From NCBI GenBank assembly GCA_015654495.1, contig JAATGW010000378.1:1-9043 (forward strand): a stretch of DNA of 9,043 nt. The letters are read 5' to 3'. Position numbers and translations under genes: made by a program. The notes beneath the pieces were generated by a model that saw nothing but the letters and a program-made list of their open reading frames with translations, was not told the DNA's origin and made no database searches. Of the stretch, positions 1 through 8,612 are shown piece by piece. This DNA is from Chitinophagales bacterium. Its GTDB lineage: Bacteria; Bacteroidota; Bacteroidia; Chitinophagales; Chitinophagaceae. Each line of letters begins with the position of its first letter. Positions within the stretch are counted from its first letter, which is position 1.

Positions 1-443
1 CAGAGTATATTCGCGTGATCAACAATTATTTTAGTCAGATACGGGTTGCCAGGTCCGTTAGCTTTTTCTTCTTTGAAATAATAATGGGTAAATTTTTCTG
101 TTTGTGGATTGAATTTATCCAGCCCGCCTGTATAAGAGATCCAAAGGTTTCCTGAAGAATCTAAAGCGAGTGTTTCCAGATCACCTCCGCCCAGAGAACT
201 ACTGTCACCCGGAATATTCCTATAGGACTTCATCCTGTACCCGTCAAAACGTATAATGCGCGCGTGTGTCTGATCAAGGAACCACATATAACCATACTTA
301 TCCTGCGTGATGCCTCCTATTTTACCAGGACCTATATTATTATAGTTGTCGACTACATGAAACAAAGGCCGACTGCCCTGTGCCCGCGCAGCCACAAATA
401 CCTGCAACGACAGGCAAAAAATTAAAATCGCCAATAATTTCAT
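1..443 (-). CDS. Second propeller-type sensor protein, N-terminal fragment (runs off the left edge)
   Basis: This open frame starts at the ATG at 443-441 and continues without a stop to the window edge, giving 147 complete codons. It opens with a typical export signal (MKLLAILIFCLSLQVFVAA, likely cleaved near ARAQ, residues 19-22). The mature part shows two Reg_prop beta-propeller motifs, ITQDKYGYMWF (residues 45-55) and LALDSSGNLWIS (about 92-103), and the start of a third at LTKIIVDHANIL (136-147). It resembles the N-terminus of the kinase encoded just upstream: both have a GKI..ITQD..GYMWF first blade, an SLGG spacer and a W-[IL]-[GS] second blade. The two genes are therefore probably tandem paralogues, separated by a 136-base spacer. 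By family this is a periplasmic sensor, probably ending in a kinase or hybrid two-component domain, but the C-terminal part lies outside the window, so its output type is unknown. No Shine-Dalgarno sequence precedes the ATG, and the ATG 20 bases further upstream is out of frame and quickly stopped. Confidence 0.88.
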   Translation of the reverse strand, partial: MKLLAILIFCLSLQVFVAARAQGSRPLFHVVDNYNNIGPGKIGGITQDKYGYMWFLDQTHARIIRFDGYRMKSYRNIPGDSSSLGGGDLETLALDSSGNLWISYTGGLDKFNPQTEKFTHYYFKEEKANGPGNPYLTKIIVDHANIL

Positions 444-473
444 TTCGTTGAGAAAGTTATCATTTAATTACCT

Positions 474-491
474 GGTTGTGATCAAACAACC
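474..491. repeat. Short inverted repeat upstream of the second sensor gene
   Basis: GGTTGT at 474-479 and ACAACC at 486-491 form a perfect 6-bp inverted repeat around a six-base centre (GATCAA). It lies 31-48 bases before the ATG at 443, in the 136-base spacer between the two sensor genes. It could be a leader hairpin or an operator half-site pair. It lacks the following T-run expected of an intrinsic terminator in the minus-strand direction, and it is short enough to occur by chance. Confidence 0.25.
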
Positions 492-579
492 TGGCTTTTG
501 TTCAGCGTGCAGAGTTTACTGTAATAAAAAGAATTGCGTGGCGGCAGGTATATAAATCGCATCTATGCCTGGTGATTAA

Positions 580-3500
580 CTACACGGCATCTAATACAAT
601 AATAAATTCCGATCCCTTACCTTCAGCAGTTTCTATTCTTATCTCTCCTCCATGCGCCTTTACTATATCATAAGATAAGGAAAGTCCGAGGCCTGTTCCC
701 TGCCCTGATGGCTTGGTCGTAAAGAAAGGATTAAAGATCTTATCTACTATGCTTCTGGACATTCCATTGCCATTGTCTGCAATGCTGATTGTTATTTTAC
801 CCGATGACCTTTTTGTAGTTACGGACACCGCCGGTTCATAATCCAAAGGCGCTTTTGCCTTCTTTTCGTTTACAGCATAAAATGCATTGTTGATAATATT
901 CAGGAATACCCTGCCGATATCCTGTGGAATTATATTAACGGCCCCGACTGCCGAATCAAAATCGGTCTTCATCGTTGCATTAAAAGATTTATCACGAGCC
1001 CTTAAACCATGATACGATAATCGGAGATATTCGTCGGCTAACGCGTTTATATCTGTAGGCTCCTTTATACCAGTACTTGAGCGGCTGTGCTGCAACATCC
1101 CTTTCACAATAGCATCCGCACGTTTTCCATGATGAGTGATTTTGCTTTCATTGCTATCAAGATCTGCGGCGATGGATTCTGCCTGCGAATAATTTCCTTT
1201 TTTTAATTCCGCTTTCATCTCTTCAATCAACTCGCGGTTGATCTCAGAAAAATTATTGATGAAGTTCAGTGGATTCTGAATCTCGTGCGCTATGCCTGCA
1301 GTAAGCTCACCGAGCGATGCCATTTTTTCTGACTGAACAAGTTGTAATTGAGTTGCCTTTAGCTGATGATACGCTTTTTCTATTTCTTTAGCCTGTGCTA
1401 ATTCGAATTGCTGACTTTTCTGTCTTTCCAGTCTGATCACCCTTTCCTTCTGATACCTGAACAGCAGGTAAAGCAAGAGGATGAACAGCAAACCATATAT
1501 TGAAAAAGCCCACCATGTTTTCCACCAGGGCGGATGAATAATTATAATAACCCGTTTTTCTGCTGCTAATCCTGTGCTGGTGAAAGCCTTTATCCTATAC
1601 ACAAAGCTGCCTGGCTGCAGATTGAAATAATCTGAGTTTTTTTCTCCCCGGATTTCCCGCCATACATTGTCGTGATTTTCAAGCATGGTATAATACCTGA
1701 TCGCCTGCGGTTCCCTGTAATCAAGAGCTGCAAAACTGAAGGAAACATTGTTCTGTTTGTAAGACAGCTGCAACTCTTTCGTTTCCTCGATTGATACGGT
1801 ATCACCTGCTTCAGCTCCGCGATGCAAAATATTGTTATTGATCATTATTTCTGAAACAACTATTTCCAGTGCCTGCTCTTTTGCTGTTAATTCTTCAGGT
1901 CTGAAAGAAAAAAACCCCGATTGATGACCTGCCAGAATTTTTCCTTCACTGTTGAGATATAAAGCTCTGGGTTGCATCGATAAATGACCAATGCCAATTT
2001 TGTCTGCGTATACTACAGCCTCTTTGGTTTTCCGGTTTAATTTTATTATCGAAGAGGGTGTTAAAAGCCAGAAGTTATTGGCAGCATCTTCAATGATATC
2101 AGTAATATTTGCATTGCCGACTTCTGATTCCGGATCCAAAAAATTAATGAACCTATCATTCTCCCGTTCATACTGGTATATGCCTTTTTCTGAACCGACC
2201 CATAAAATGCCTTCGGAATCTTCAATCAATCTAAGAACAGTAAAGCCCTTCAGATAATGATAAAACTTTCCTGTTTTTCTGTCCATCAGGTCAAGCCCTT
2301 TGTTACCACTGATCCAGGTCTTACCGCCCTTGTCTTCCATGAAAGTAAATACAATATCAAATCCGATACTTGTCGAATCCAGCGGATCATTCATGTATTG
2401 TTTTATCGATTGGTTACGCTGATCATAGGATACCAGACCTGAACCCCAGGATGCCAGCCATTTCATTCCGGTTTTTTCCTGATAAATACCTGTGAATGGA
2501 TTTCTTCTGATGGCAGTGTCATACCTCACCTTCATTGGCAATTTTGAAAAACGCCTGCTGGATTTTGAATATGTTCCTACACCATTGGCTGTTCCCAGCC
2601 AGAGTGTATCTTTCTGGTTCTGAAAAAATGAAAGCACAATATTCAGGCTGTCAAATAAACTATACGGATCTGCATCACTATGCTTAAATGTTTCGATAAG
2701 TTTTCCCTGACGATCATATTTTAAAAGCCCGCCTTCATAGGTTCCTACCCAAAGGGATCTGTCATCATCTTCAAAAAATCGAAAGACCTGGTCTGTCGTT
2801 GGAGTAAAATTCAGGGTTATCCTGAATGGATCTACTCTGTATAATTGGTTTTCCTGCGTACATAACCATAATACGCCTTCCCTTGATTGAAATCCATTCC
2901 AGGCTGATTTGTCGGGAAAACCATTGCTTGCTTCAAAATGGGTAGTTTTCTTTGTTGCAGGATCGTATCTGTTGATTCCGGCCGACATTGTTCCAATCCA
3001 GATTGAACCAACAATATCTTCTGTAATAAAACTGATGTGATCATACAATCCTCCATTTTTATCAGTTTTCAACGGAGGGCGGCTCAGCTGATCCGGGTTT
3101 TGAGGAGTATAAGAAAAACGTTTAAACCGGCCTGTCTTACGATCAAGCGAATGGAGGCCGTCGCCGGCAGTACCTACCCAAAGCGTACCGTGACTATCTT
3201 CAAAAATGGCTCTCACTTTATTATTAATCAGGCTGGAAGAATCAGACGGATCATGTCTGTACCTTGTAAAACTACCATCGGATTCAAAACGATTTAAGCC
3301 GCCGTCTTCCGGTTTGTCCAGATCCCAGGGATAGCCGGTTGCTATCCAGATGGTACCCTGGCGATCTTCATAAATATTAGAGACTGACATGCTGCTCAAA
3401 CTCTTATTATCGTTTGTGCGGGGGCGGTAGTGAATAAACCTGCCTGTATTTTCATCCAGCCGGTGAAGGCCTCTATCGGTTCCGACCCATAACCTCCCTT

Positions 3501-3945
3501 TACTGTCAGAAAGAAGCGCCATAACAACTTTAGAAATGCTGTCTGAATTTTCCTCGTCTATCTTATAATGTTTAAAAATTCCCGTTGCGGGATTATACTG
3601 ATCGACTCCATCCTGGTTCAGTCCTATCCAGATCAATCCTTTCTGATCTGCAAAGACAGCGCTGACACTCTTGCCTCCCAAAGAGTTGGGATTATTATCA
3701 TCTTTTCTATACTCAATAATCCTGGTTCCATCATAGCGGTAAATGCAATTTTCACCTTCCCCGGAAAACCACATATAGCCATGCGGATCCTGGGTCATAT
3801 TTCTGATTTTCCCTATCGGTTTCCCGAGTGGACCGTCAATCCGCACAAAATTTAATTGCTGGTTTTGTGAAATACCATCGGTTATAAATACCAGCAAAAT
3901 CAAGAGTGTCTGAGCTAAAATAAATATGACGGGTTTCAATTTCAT
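580..3945 (-). CDS. Periplasmic two-propeller sensor histidine kinase (Reg_prop x14, Y_Y_Y, HisKA, HATPase_c; no receiver)
   Basis: This 1121-residue protein is a membrane-bound sensor kinase. Residues 1-26 are a signal peptide. Residues 35-690 contain 14 Reg_prop motifs of the form xxxxxEDxxGxxWxG (for example near 47, 95, 141, 188, 244, 304, 349, 387, 437, 484, 531, 569, 613 and 659), enough for two seven-bladed propellers. A Y_Y_Y domain follows (about 727-805, ending IHPPWWKTWW), then one membrane helix (about 812-831) and a coiled linker to about 873. The HisKA H-box is GIAHEIQNPLNF with the phospho-acceptor His887. HATPase_c has an N-box (Asn1016, Asn1020), a G1 box DNGNG (1057-1061), an F-box FNPFFTTK (1071-1078) and a G2 box GQGTGLGLSL (1081-1090). 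The chain ends right after the ATPase, so unlike classical hybrid (HTCS) regulators it has no receiver or AraC domain and needs a separate response regulator. The gene lies 89 bases after the SusD-like gene, so it may be co-transcribed. The ligand is unknown, but the context suggests the compound taken up by the neighbouring transporter. Confidence 0.95.
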   Translation of the reverse strand: MKLKPVIFILAQTLLILLVFITDGISQNQQLNFVRIDGPLGKPIGKIRNMTQDPHGYMWFSGEGENCIYRYDGTRIIEYRKDDNNPNSLGGKSVSAVFADQKGLIWIGLNQDGVDQYNPATGIFKHYKIDEENSDSISKVVMALLSDSKGRLWVGTDRGLHRLDENTGRFIHYRPRTNDNKSLSSMSVSNIYEDRQGTIWIATGYPWDLDKPEDGGLNRFESDGSFTRYRHDPSDSSSLINNKVRAIFEDSHGTLWVGTAGDGLHSLDRKTGRFKRFSYTPQNPDQLSRPPLKTDKNGGLYDHISFITEDIVGSIWIGTMSAGINRYDPATKKTTHFEASNGFPDKSAWNGFQSREGVLWLCTQENQLYRVDPFRITLNFTPTTDQVFRFFEDDDRSLWVGTYEGGLLKYDRQGKLIETFKHSDADPYSLFDSLNIVLSFFQNQKDTLWLGTANGVGTYSKSSRRFSKLPMKVRYDTAIRRNPFTGIYQEKTGMKWLASWGSGLVSYDQRNQSIKQYMNDPLDSTSIGFDIVFTFMEDKGGKTWISGNKGLDLMDRKTGKFYHYLKGFTVLRLIEDSEGILWVGSEKGIYQYERENDRFINFLDPESEVGNANITDIIEDAANNFWLLTPSSIIKLNRKTKEAVVYADKIGIGHLSMQPRALYLNSEGKILAGHQSGFFSFRPEELTAKEQALEIVVSEIMINNNILHRGAEAGDTVSIEETKELQLSYKQNNVSFSFAALDYREPQAIRYYTMLENHDNVWREIRGEKNSDYFNLQPGSFVYRIKAFTSTGLAAEKRVIIIIHPPWWKTWWAFSIYGLLFILLLYLLFRYQKERVIRLERQKSQQFELAQAKEIEKAYHQLKATQLQLVQSEKMASLGELTAGIAHEIQNPLNFINNFSEINRELIEEMKAELKKGNYSQAESIAADLDSNESKITHHGKRADAIVKGMLQHSRSSTGIKEPTDINALADEYLRLSYHGLRARDKSFNATMKTDFDSAVGAVNIIPQDIGRVFLNIINNAFYAVNEKKAKAPLDYEPAVSVTTKRSSGKITISIADNGNGMSRSIVDKIFNPFFTTKPSGQGTGLGLSLSYDIVKAHGGEIRIETAEGKGSEFIIVLDAV

Positions 3946-4034
3946 TGATAAAAACGGGAATATTATTGTAGTTGTTCTTAAAAAATGATTGCCGGATAAT
4001 TTTAATTTTTATGAGCCAGGAAACTCATCAAATT

Positions 4035-5612
4035 TCAATAACCCGGGTTCTGTTGCAGGTTGGGATTTTTCGCCAGTTCAACTGCAGGGATCGGAAACAA
4101 TTTTCTGAAGTTTTCAGACTGATTTTTTTCCGGTATCCTGGAATCAGTAAAATGCCCGAGTCGAATCATATCATTCCTGCGGAATCCTTCCCAGGATAGT
4201 TCCCTCGCTCTTTCTGTTAATAAGTTATCCGCATTTATTTCTGCTGCGGTAAAATCAGGAAGTCCCGCACGTGCCCTTATGGAAACCCCATTTATTTTCT
4301 CATTGATTGCCGCAAGAGCAGAACTTACGTCATTCAACCGGAATAATGCTTCTGATTTCATCAGGATGATATCTGCAAGCCGGTAAACTGCTAAGTCGTT
4401 ACTCATGCTTATGACACCGCCTTTGACATTGAATTCCCATTTAGCACATCTTGCTCCTGCAACTTCGGTTTTGGGTGGCAATACTCTGAAGCTGGTAATT
4501 GCCGGATCAAAACTCAGCAGGTTTCCGAGATTATCATATTGTAAATGTGCTGCGTCTGCTATCTGATCAACATACTGCTGACCAACAAGAAACATTTGTT
4601 TCCGCTTGTCATCCGGCCGAAATAGATTTAAATATTCTGCTGTAGAACAATGTCCGTTAAATCCACCAAGTCCGAAATATCCCTCTAATCCAAATGTGAG
4701 ATTACTGTTATAATGCAATGTAACGTACTGTAGTCCAAAGCCCCAAAGACCTGCGTCAATATCAAAAGGAATAGAAAATATATTTTCCCGCGAGTCCTGA
4801 TTCTGAATTCTGAAATTGGCAAAAAAATCCGGATCAAGTCTGTAAATTCCTGAACTGAGAATGGCGTTGCAGGCTTCTATGCATTGCGTCCATGCCGGCT
4901 GACCGATAAAAACTTCTGCATTCAGATAGAGTTTTGCAAGAATCGCATAAGCAAACCATTTTGTTGCCCTGCCATAGGTTTTTGGATTTACATCCGCAGA
5001 TAAAAAAGGAAGGCTGTTTTTTAATTCAAGTTCGATATAATTGAAAACTTCGCTGCGAGGTTTTGTACCCAATGATGTATCAGTCGAACCGATCTCAAGT
5101 ATCGGCACATTACCGAACAGATCAATCAACTGGTAATAGTAAAAAGCACGAACTGTTTTGAGCTCAGCTTCGATATTTACAATATTTCCCGGCTTGGGAT
5201 TTATAGAATTCAAGGCCTGAATAATAAGATTTATTCTTGCGATTTCGCCATAAATCATCTGCCAGGTTTCCGCAAAAATTGGCAGATTGGGTCCCCAGGT
5301 ATGTTTCCAGAGTTCCTCCCACATATCAGTATCCGCCCAGTTAATAATCCTATTGGGAACAATAATTTCATCAGTGGTTACTTCATTTATATTATATAAT
5401 GGGCCCGCAGGAGGATAGTTCCTCAAGCCACTGTAAGCCGGTGCTACTCCGGCTGCAATCTGATCAGCAGTCTGCCAGAAATTGGTGGCCTGATCATATA
5501 CTTTCACATCGAGCTTTGTGCAGGAAAATCCAATCGCAATAAATGAAATCAGCAGCAAGAGCTGGCGCGAAACTATAAACCGGATTATTTTGTTTTGTTG
5601 CTTCATTTCCAT
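4035..5612 (-). CDS. SusD/RagB-family outer-membrane substrate-binding lipoprotein
   Basis: The product (525 residues from this start) is a surface lipoprotein that works with the SusC-type channel encoded immediately upstream, acting as its substrate-binding lid. It begins with a lipoprotein signal (hydrophobic run LLLLISFIAIGFSC, lipidated Cys31) followed by TKLDV. Family features in order are an NFWQTADQIAAGVAPAYSGL segment (N-terminal SusD region), LKTVRAFYYYQLIDLFGNVP (about 151-170), LADIILMKSEALFRLND (about 412-428, helical repeat), LTERARELSWEGFRRNDMIR (about 465-484), and the diagnostic ending FPIPAVELAKNPNLQQNPGY. The length fits the family. The frame is open to an ATG at 5636, but that start would overlap the SusC gene. 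The ATG at 5612, one base after the SusC stop TAA, or the ATG at 5606, gives a cleaner signal peptide. The stop is TGA at 4037-4035. The substrate cannot be read from the sequence, and this is not necessarily a starch system. Confidence 0.95.
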   Translation of the reverse strand: MEMKQQNKIIRFIVSRQLLLLISFIAIGFSCTKLDVKVYDQATNFWQTADQIAAGVAPAYSGLRNYPPAGPLYNINEVTTDEIIVPNRIINWADTDMWEELWKHTWGPNLPIFAETWQMIYGEIARINLIIQALNSINPKPGNIVNIEAELKTVRAFYYYQLIDLFGNVPILEIGSTDTSLGTKPRSEVFNYIELELKNSLPFLSADVNPKTYGRATKWFAYAILAKLYLNAEVFIGQPAWTQCIEACNAILSSGIYRLDPDFFANFRIQNQDSRENIFSIPFDIDAGLWGFGLQYVTLHYNSNLTFGLEGYFGLGGFNGHCSTAEYLNLFRPDDKRKQMFLVGQQYVDQIADAAHLQYDNLGNLLSFDPAITSFRVLPPKTEVAGARCAKWEFNVKGGVISMSNDLAVYRLADIILMKSEALFRLNDVSSALAAINEKINGVSIRARAGLPDFTAAEINADNLLTERARELSWEGFRRNDMIRLGHFTDSRIPEKNQSENFRKLFPIPAVELAKNPNLQQNPGY

Positions 5613-5613
5613 T

Positions 5614-8598
5614 TTAGTTGCTGTTAAATGAAACATTCAGCCCAATACTGATTCCTCTCGTTTTCGGGTAATAATTCTGATCTATATATCGCTGAGGACC
5701 GTCGGTACTTATTTCCGGATCAGCACCTTCATAACTTCTGATTATAAAAAGATTGTTTGTTACCAGGTAAACTCTCAGCATGTTCACGCGCTTGATATTT
5801 TTAAAATTATATCCGAGCGTAATATTTTCGCATCGCGCGTATGAGCCATCCCGTAACCAATAGGTGGAAGGCTGGGGCAGATCAGTAAATCCATTAGTCA
5901 GGGCCTTTTCTGTTACATTACTTCCAGGAAGGTATCCGGCATTTTCAACTCTGAGTAAGGAATTTGAAAAGATCTTCTGTCCCTGAACCCCGCGGATAAA
6001 AATTCCAAGATCAAAATTTCCCAACCTGAAATTATTGGTGATGCCCCAGGTAAAATCAGGAGTAGGATCTATCAGAACACGGTCCTGGTCAGTATAAGAA
6101 GTAGAAATGCCCACAAGTTTACCATCAGCATCATAGTTATTAAAAAGTTCATGGCCATCGGCATCCTGACCCGCATGTTCCGGAATCCAGAACACGCCGG
6201 CAGGATGCCCGATTTTTAGCAAGCTGATAAAAGAAAAACCAAAACCCCCACCATTTGCTGATCCGTAACCTGGATTGTTCAGCGACAAATTGTAACCTTT
6301 AAACTGGCTTAAGAGTTCAGTGATATGATTTTTCAGAAAACTTATATTCCCCTGGATATCCCAGCTAAAGTTTTTATTTCTGAATACTGCAGCACCAAGT
6401 GTTAGTTCCAGCCCTTTATTCACTGCTGATGCAGCATTAGCATATACTTTGTTTGTAAGAAATGGAGGCTGGGGAATATCATACAAAAACAACATGTCGT
6501 TTGTATGATCATTGAAATAATCTAGTGTACCGAAAAAGCGGTCTTTGAAAACTGAAAAATCCAGACCGATATTAAAAGATTGCCTCACTTCCCATTTCAG
6601 ATCGGGATTGTATTCCTGCTGAACAGAGTAACTCTGAAAAAACTGACCATTATACAGGTAGGGACCTGTTGGGCCGTATAATTGCTGGTATTTGTTAGCT
6701 GGTAAATTTTCCTGATTTCCAGTGAAGCCATAACTCGCCCTCAGTTTCAGATTATCCAGCCATTTTACATTCTCAAGAAATTTCTCATTATTTATTCGCC
6801 AGGCAAGTGCAAAAGAGGGAAAATTTGCCCAACGATTGTTAGGCCCAAATTTTGAAGAACCATCACGGCGGAAATTTGTAGTAAAGATGAAACGCTCGTC
6901 AAAATTATACACCAGCCTCCCAAGGAATGAAATCAATTTTACTTCAGTTTTATAAGATTGAAGATCACTTGTTCTGACGCTGGTGGCTGTACCGAGATTA
7001 TTATTAAGCAGATCAGGCAACAGAAAACCTGAAGCTGTGACTCCGAATGCATCATTCAGAAACCTGTTGTATTCATATACACCAGTAAAATCAAAATGGT
7101 GCCGGCCGATACTCTTCTTGTAACTGATATGCAAATCGCCGGTGAAGTTCTGCTTGTTATAATTATACTTTGAACCCGTAGATCCGGCACCAAGAGAATC
7201 GACGGCTTGCCAGAAACGGTCATACACATCATTGCCATTAGTAAATGCTCCAAGCATTCCTAACTTCAGACCAGGAATTACTTCATAATCGATTTTTACT
7301 GATCCCTGAAAGAAATTTTCTCTTTTCTTGCTGTAAAGTTCGTTTAACAGAAATACCGGATTGAACGGATTGTTTACAGGCGGCATATAATAGGAACCAT
7401 CCGGATTATATACAGGCCAGACCGGCAGGAAGGTAAGCGCCTGTGAGAATGCGAATGCTCCTCCCGTCGTCACCTGGTTTGTCGAACTCTGGTCAGGTAA
7501 AAAATCGCGGTTGATCACAGAAAAGTTTGCAGCATAGGCGATTTCAAGTTTACTATTGAAACTTTTCTGCAAAACATTGAGTCTTGAAGAAATTATTTCT
7601 TTTCCTGAATTCAGAACCACTCCATCCTGTTTGTTATATCCTACAGAAGCTCTGTATTGAATTAAATTTGTACCCCCGCTAATGCCGATCGTATGACTCT
7701 GGGAATATGCTGTTTGGGTAATCTCCTTTTGCCAGTCAGTATTTCCACCCTTATCCAATTGTGCTGCTGCAGGACCTGTCACTTCGCGCCACTTGTCCGC
7801 TGTAAGCGTCTCTATCAGCCCTGCAAATTTTTCCACTCCGAAAAATCCCTGGTAATCTATATTGGTTTTACCGGCAACACCTTTTTTTGTGGTAACGAGT
7901 ATAACTCCGTTCGCCCCTCTTGAACCATAGATTGCCGCCGCAGAAGCATCTTTGAGAATATCGTAGGATTCGATATCAGCCGGATTTAATGATGTATTTG
8001 CCCTTTGAAAATCATCAATGGCAACGCCATCAATTACCAGCAAGGGTGGTTGCCCTTCCAGTGAAGTAGCTCCACGCACACGAACTATAAAATCACCGTT
8101 GGGATCACCGCCGGGTTGAACAACAACCAATCCAGCAACCTTTCCCTGAAGCTGCTGCATCGGGTTCGTTATGATTCCATTATTGAAATCCTTATTGGTT
8201 ATTCTAGTTACTGCTCCGGTAATATCTTTTTTTCTGGAAGAACCATAACCCAGGAATACAACATCATTCAGGCTTTTAATTTCGGTTTGCAGAACAATTG
8301 TGTTATCTGAAACAGTGCCGACGGTATATTGTACTTCGCGGTATCCTACAAATGAAATCGTAAGAACATTTCCCGATGAAGCAGTAATCGAAAAAAATCC
8401 GGTAGAATCTGTGAGAGAGGTCTTGCCGGAAGTTCTGGAGAAAACAGTAGCGCCGCTTAGTGGGATACCTTCCGAATCTGTAACACGCCCCCTGATAATC
8501 TCCTGGGCTGAACCCAAAATTGAAAAGCTGCACAATAGCAGAAAGGTCGCAATCACTGATCTTAAAAAAAACCGGCAGGCAATGGCGATTTTCATCAT
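5614..8598 (-). CDS. SusC/RagA-family TonB-dependent outer-membrane transporter
   Basis: This 994-residue protein is the outer-membrane channel of the uptake pair, energised by TonB. It has a signal peptide (about residues 1-31, ending LGSA before QEII) and a CarboxypepD_reg-like domain (about 33-103: IRGRVTDSEGIPLSGATVF through ISFVGYREV). The SusC signature LNDVVFLGYGSSRKKDITGA (about 110-129) comes next, then a plug domain with IVRVRGATSLEGQPPLLVID (171-190) and YDILKDASAAAIYGSRGANG (212-231). The rest is beta-barrel to the terminal strand near GISIGLNVSFNSN. There is no N-terminal STN signalling domain, so direct signalling to an anti-sigma factor is not expected; this fits control by the neighbouring sensors. 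Two consecutive ATGs (8598 and 8595) are possible starts, and AAAAGGGG ends seven bases before the first, a partial ribosome-binding match. It is the first gene of the apparent susC-susD-sensor unit. The substrate is unknown. Confidence 0.97.
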   Translation of the reverse strand: MMKIAIACRFFLRSVIATFLLLCSFSILGSAQEIIRGRVTDSEGIPLSGATVFSRTSGKTSLTDSTGFFSITASSGNVLTISFVGYREVQYTVGTVSDNTIVLQTEIKSLNDVVFLGYGSSRKKDITGAVTRITNKDFNNGIITNPMQQLQGKVAGLVVVQPGGDPNGDFIVRVRGATSLEGQPPLLVIDGVAIDDFQRANTSLNPADIESYDILKDASAAAIYGSRGANGVILVTTKKGVAGKTNIDYQGFFGVEKFAGLIETLTADKWREVTGPAAAQLDKGGNTDWQKEITQTAYSQSHTIGISGGTNLIQYRASVGYNKQDGVVLNSGKEIISSRLNVLQKSFNSKLEIAYAANFSVINRDFLPDQSSTNQVTTGGAFAFSQALTFLPVWPVYNPDGSYYMPPVNNPFNPVFLLNELYSKKRENFFQGSVKIDYEVIPGLKLGMLGAFTNGNDVYDRFWQAVDSLGAGSTGSKYNYNKQNFTGDLHISYKKSIGRHHFDFTGVYEYNRFLNDAFGVTASGFLLPDLLNNNLGTATSVRTSDLQSYKTEVKLISFLGRLVYNFDERFIFTTNFRRDGSSKFGPNNRWANFPSFALAWRINNEKFLENVKWLDNLKLRASYGFTGNQENLPANKYQQLYGPTGPYLYNGQFFQSYSVQQEYNPDLKWEVRQSFNIGLDFSVFKDRFFGTLDYFNDHTNDMLFLYDIPQPPFLTNKVYANAASAVNKGLELTLGAAVFRNKNFSWDIQGNISFLKNHITELLSQFKGYNLSLNNPGYGSANGGGFGFSFISLLKIGHPAGVFWIPEHAGQDADGHELFNNYDADGKLVGISTSYTDQDRVLIDPTPDFTWGITNNFRLGNFDLGIFIRGVQGQKIFSNSLLRVENAGYLPGSNVTEKALTNGFTDLPQPSTYWLRDGSYARCENITLGYNFKNIKRVNMLRVYLVTNNLFIIRSYEGADPEISTDGPQRYIDQNYYPKTRGISIGLNVSFNSN

Positions 8599-8612
8599 AG
8601 TAATACCCCTTT

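Noticed and set aside
1991..2442. Plus-strand frames opposite the kinase gene
   Set aside because: These are antisense shadows of a gene with clear propeller motifs. Their translations show no domains.
4011..4027. Small hairpin ATGAG/CTCAT between the SusD-like and kinase genes as a terminator
   Set aside because: The stem has only 5 bp with an 8-base loop, and no T-run follows in the minus-strand direction. It is too weak to call, so co-transcription into the kinase gene remains possible.
5613..5636. Upstream ATG of the SusD-like gene at 5636
   Set aside because: It would overlap the SusC coding end by 23 bases and add eight polar residues before an otherwise standard lipoprotein signal. 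The ATGs at 5612 or 5606 fit better.
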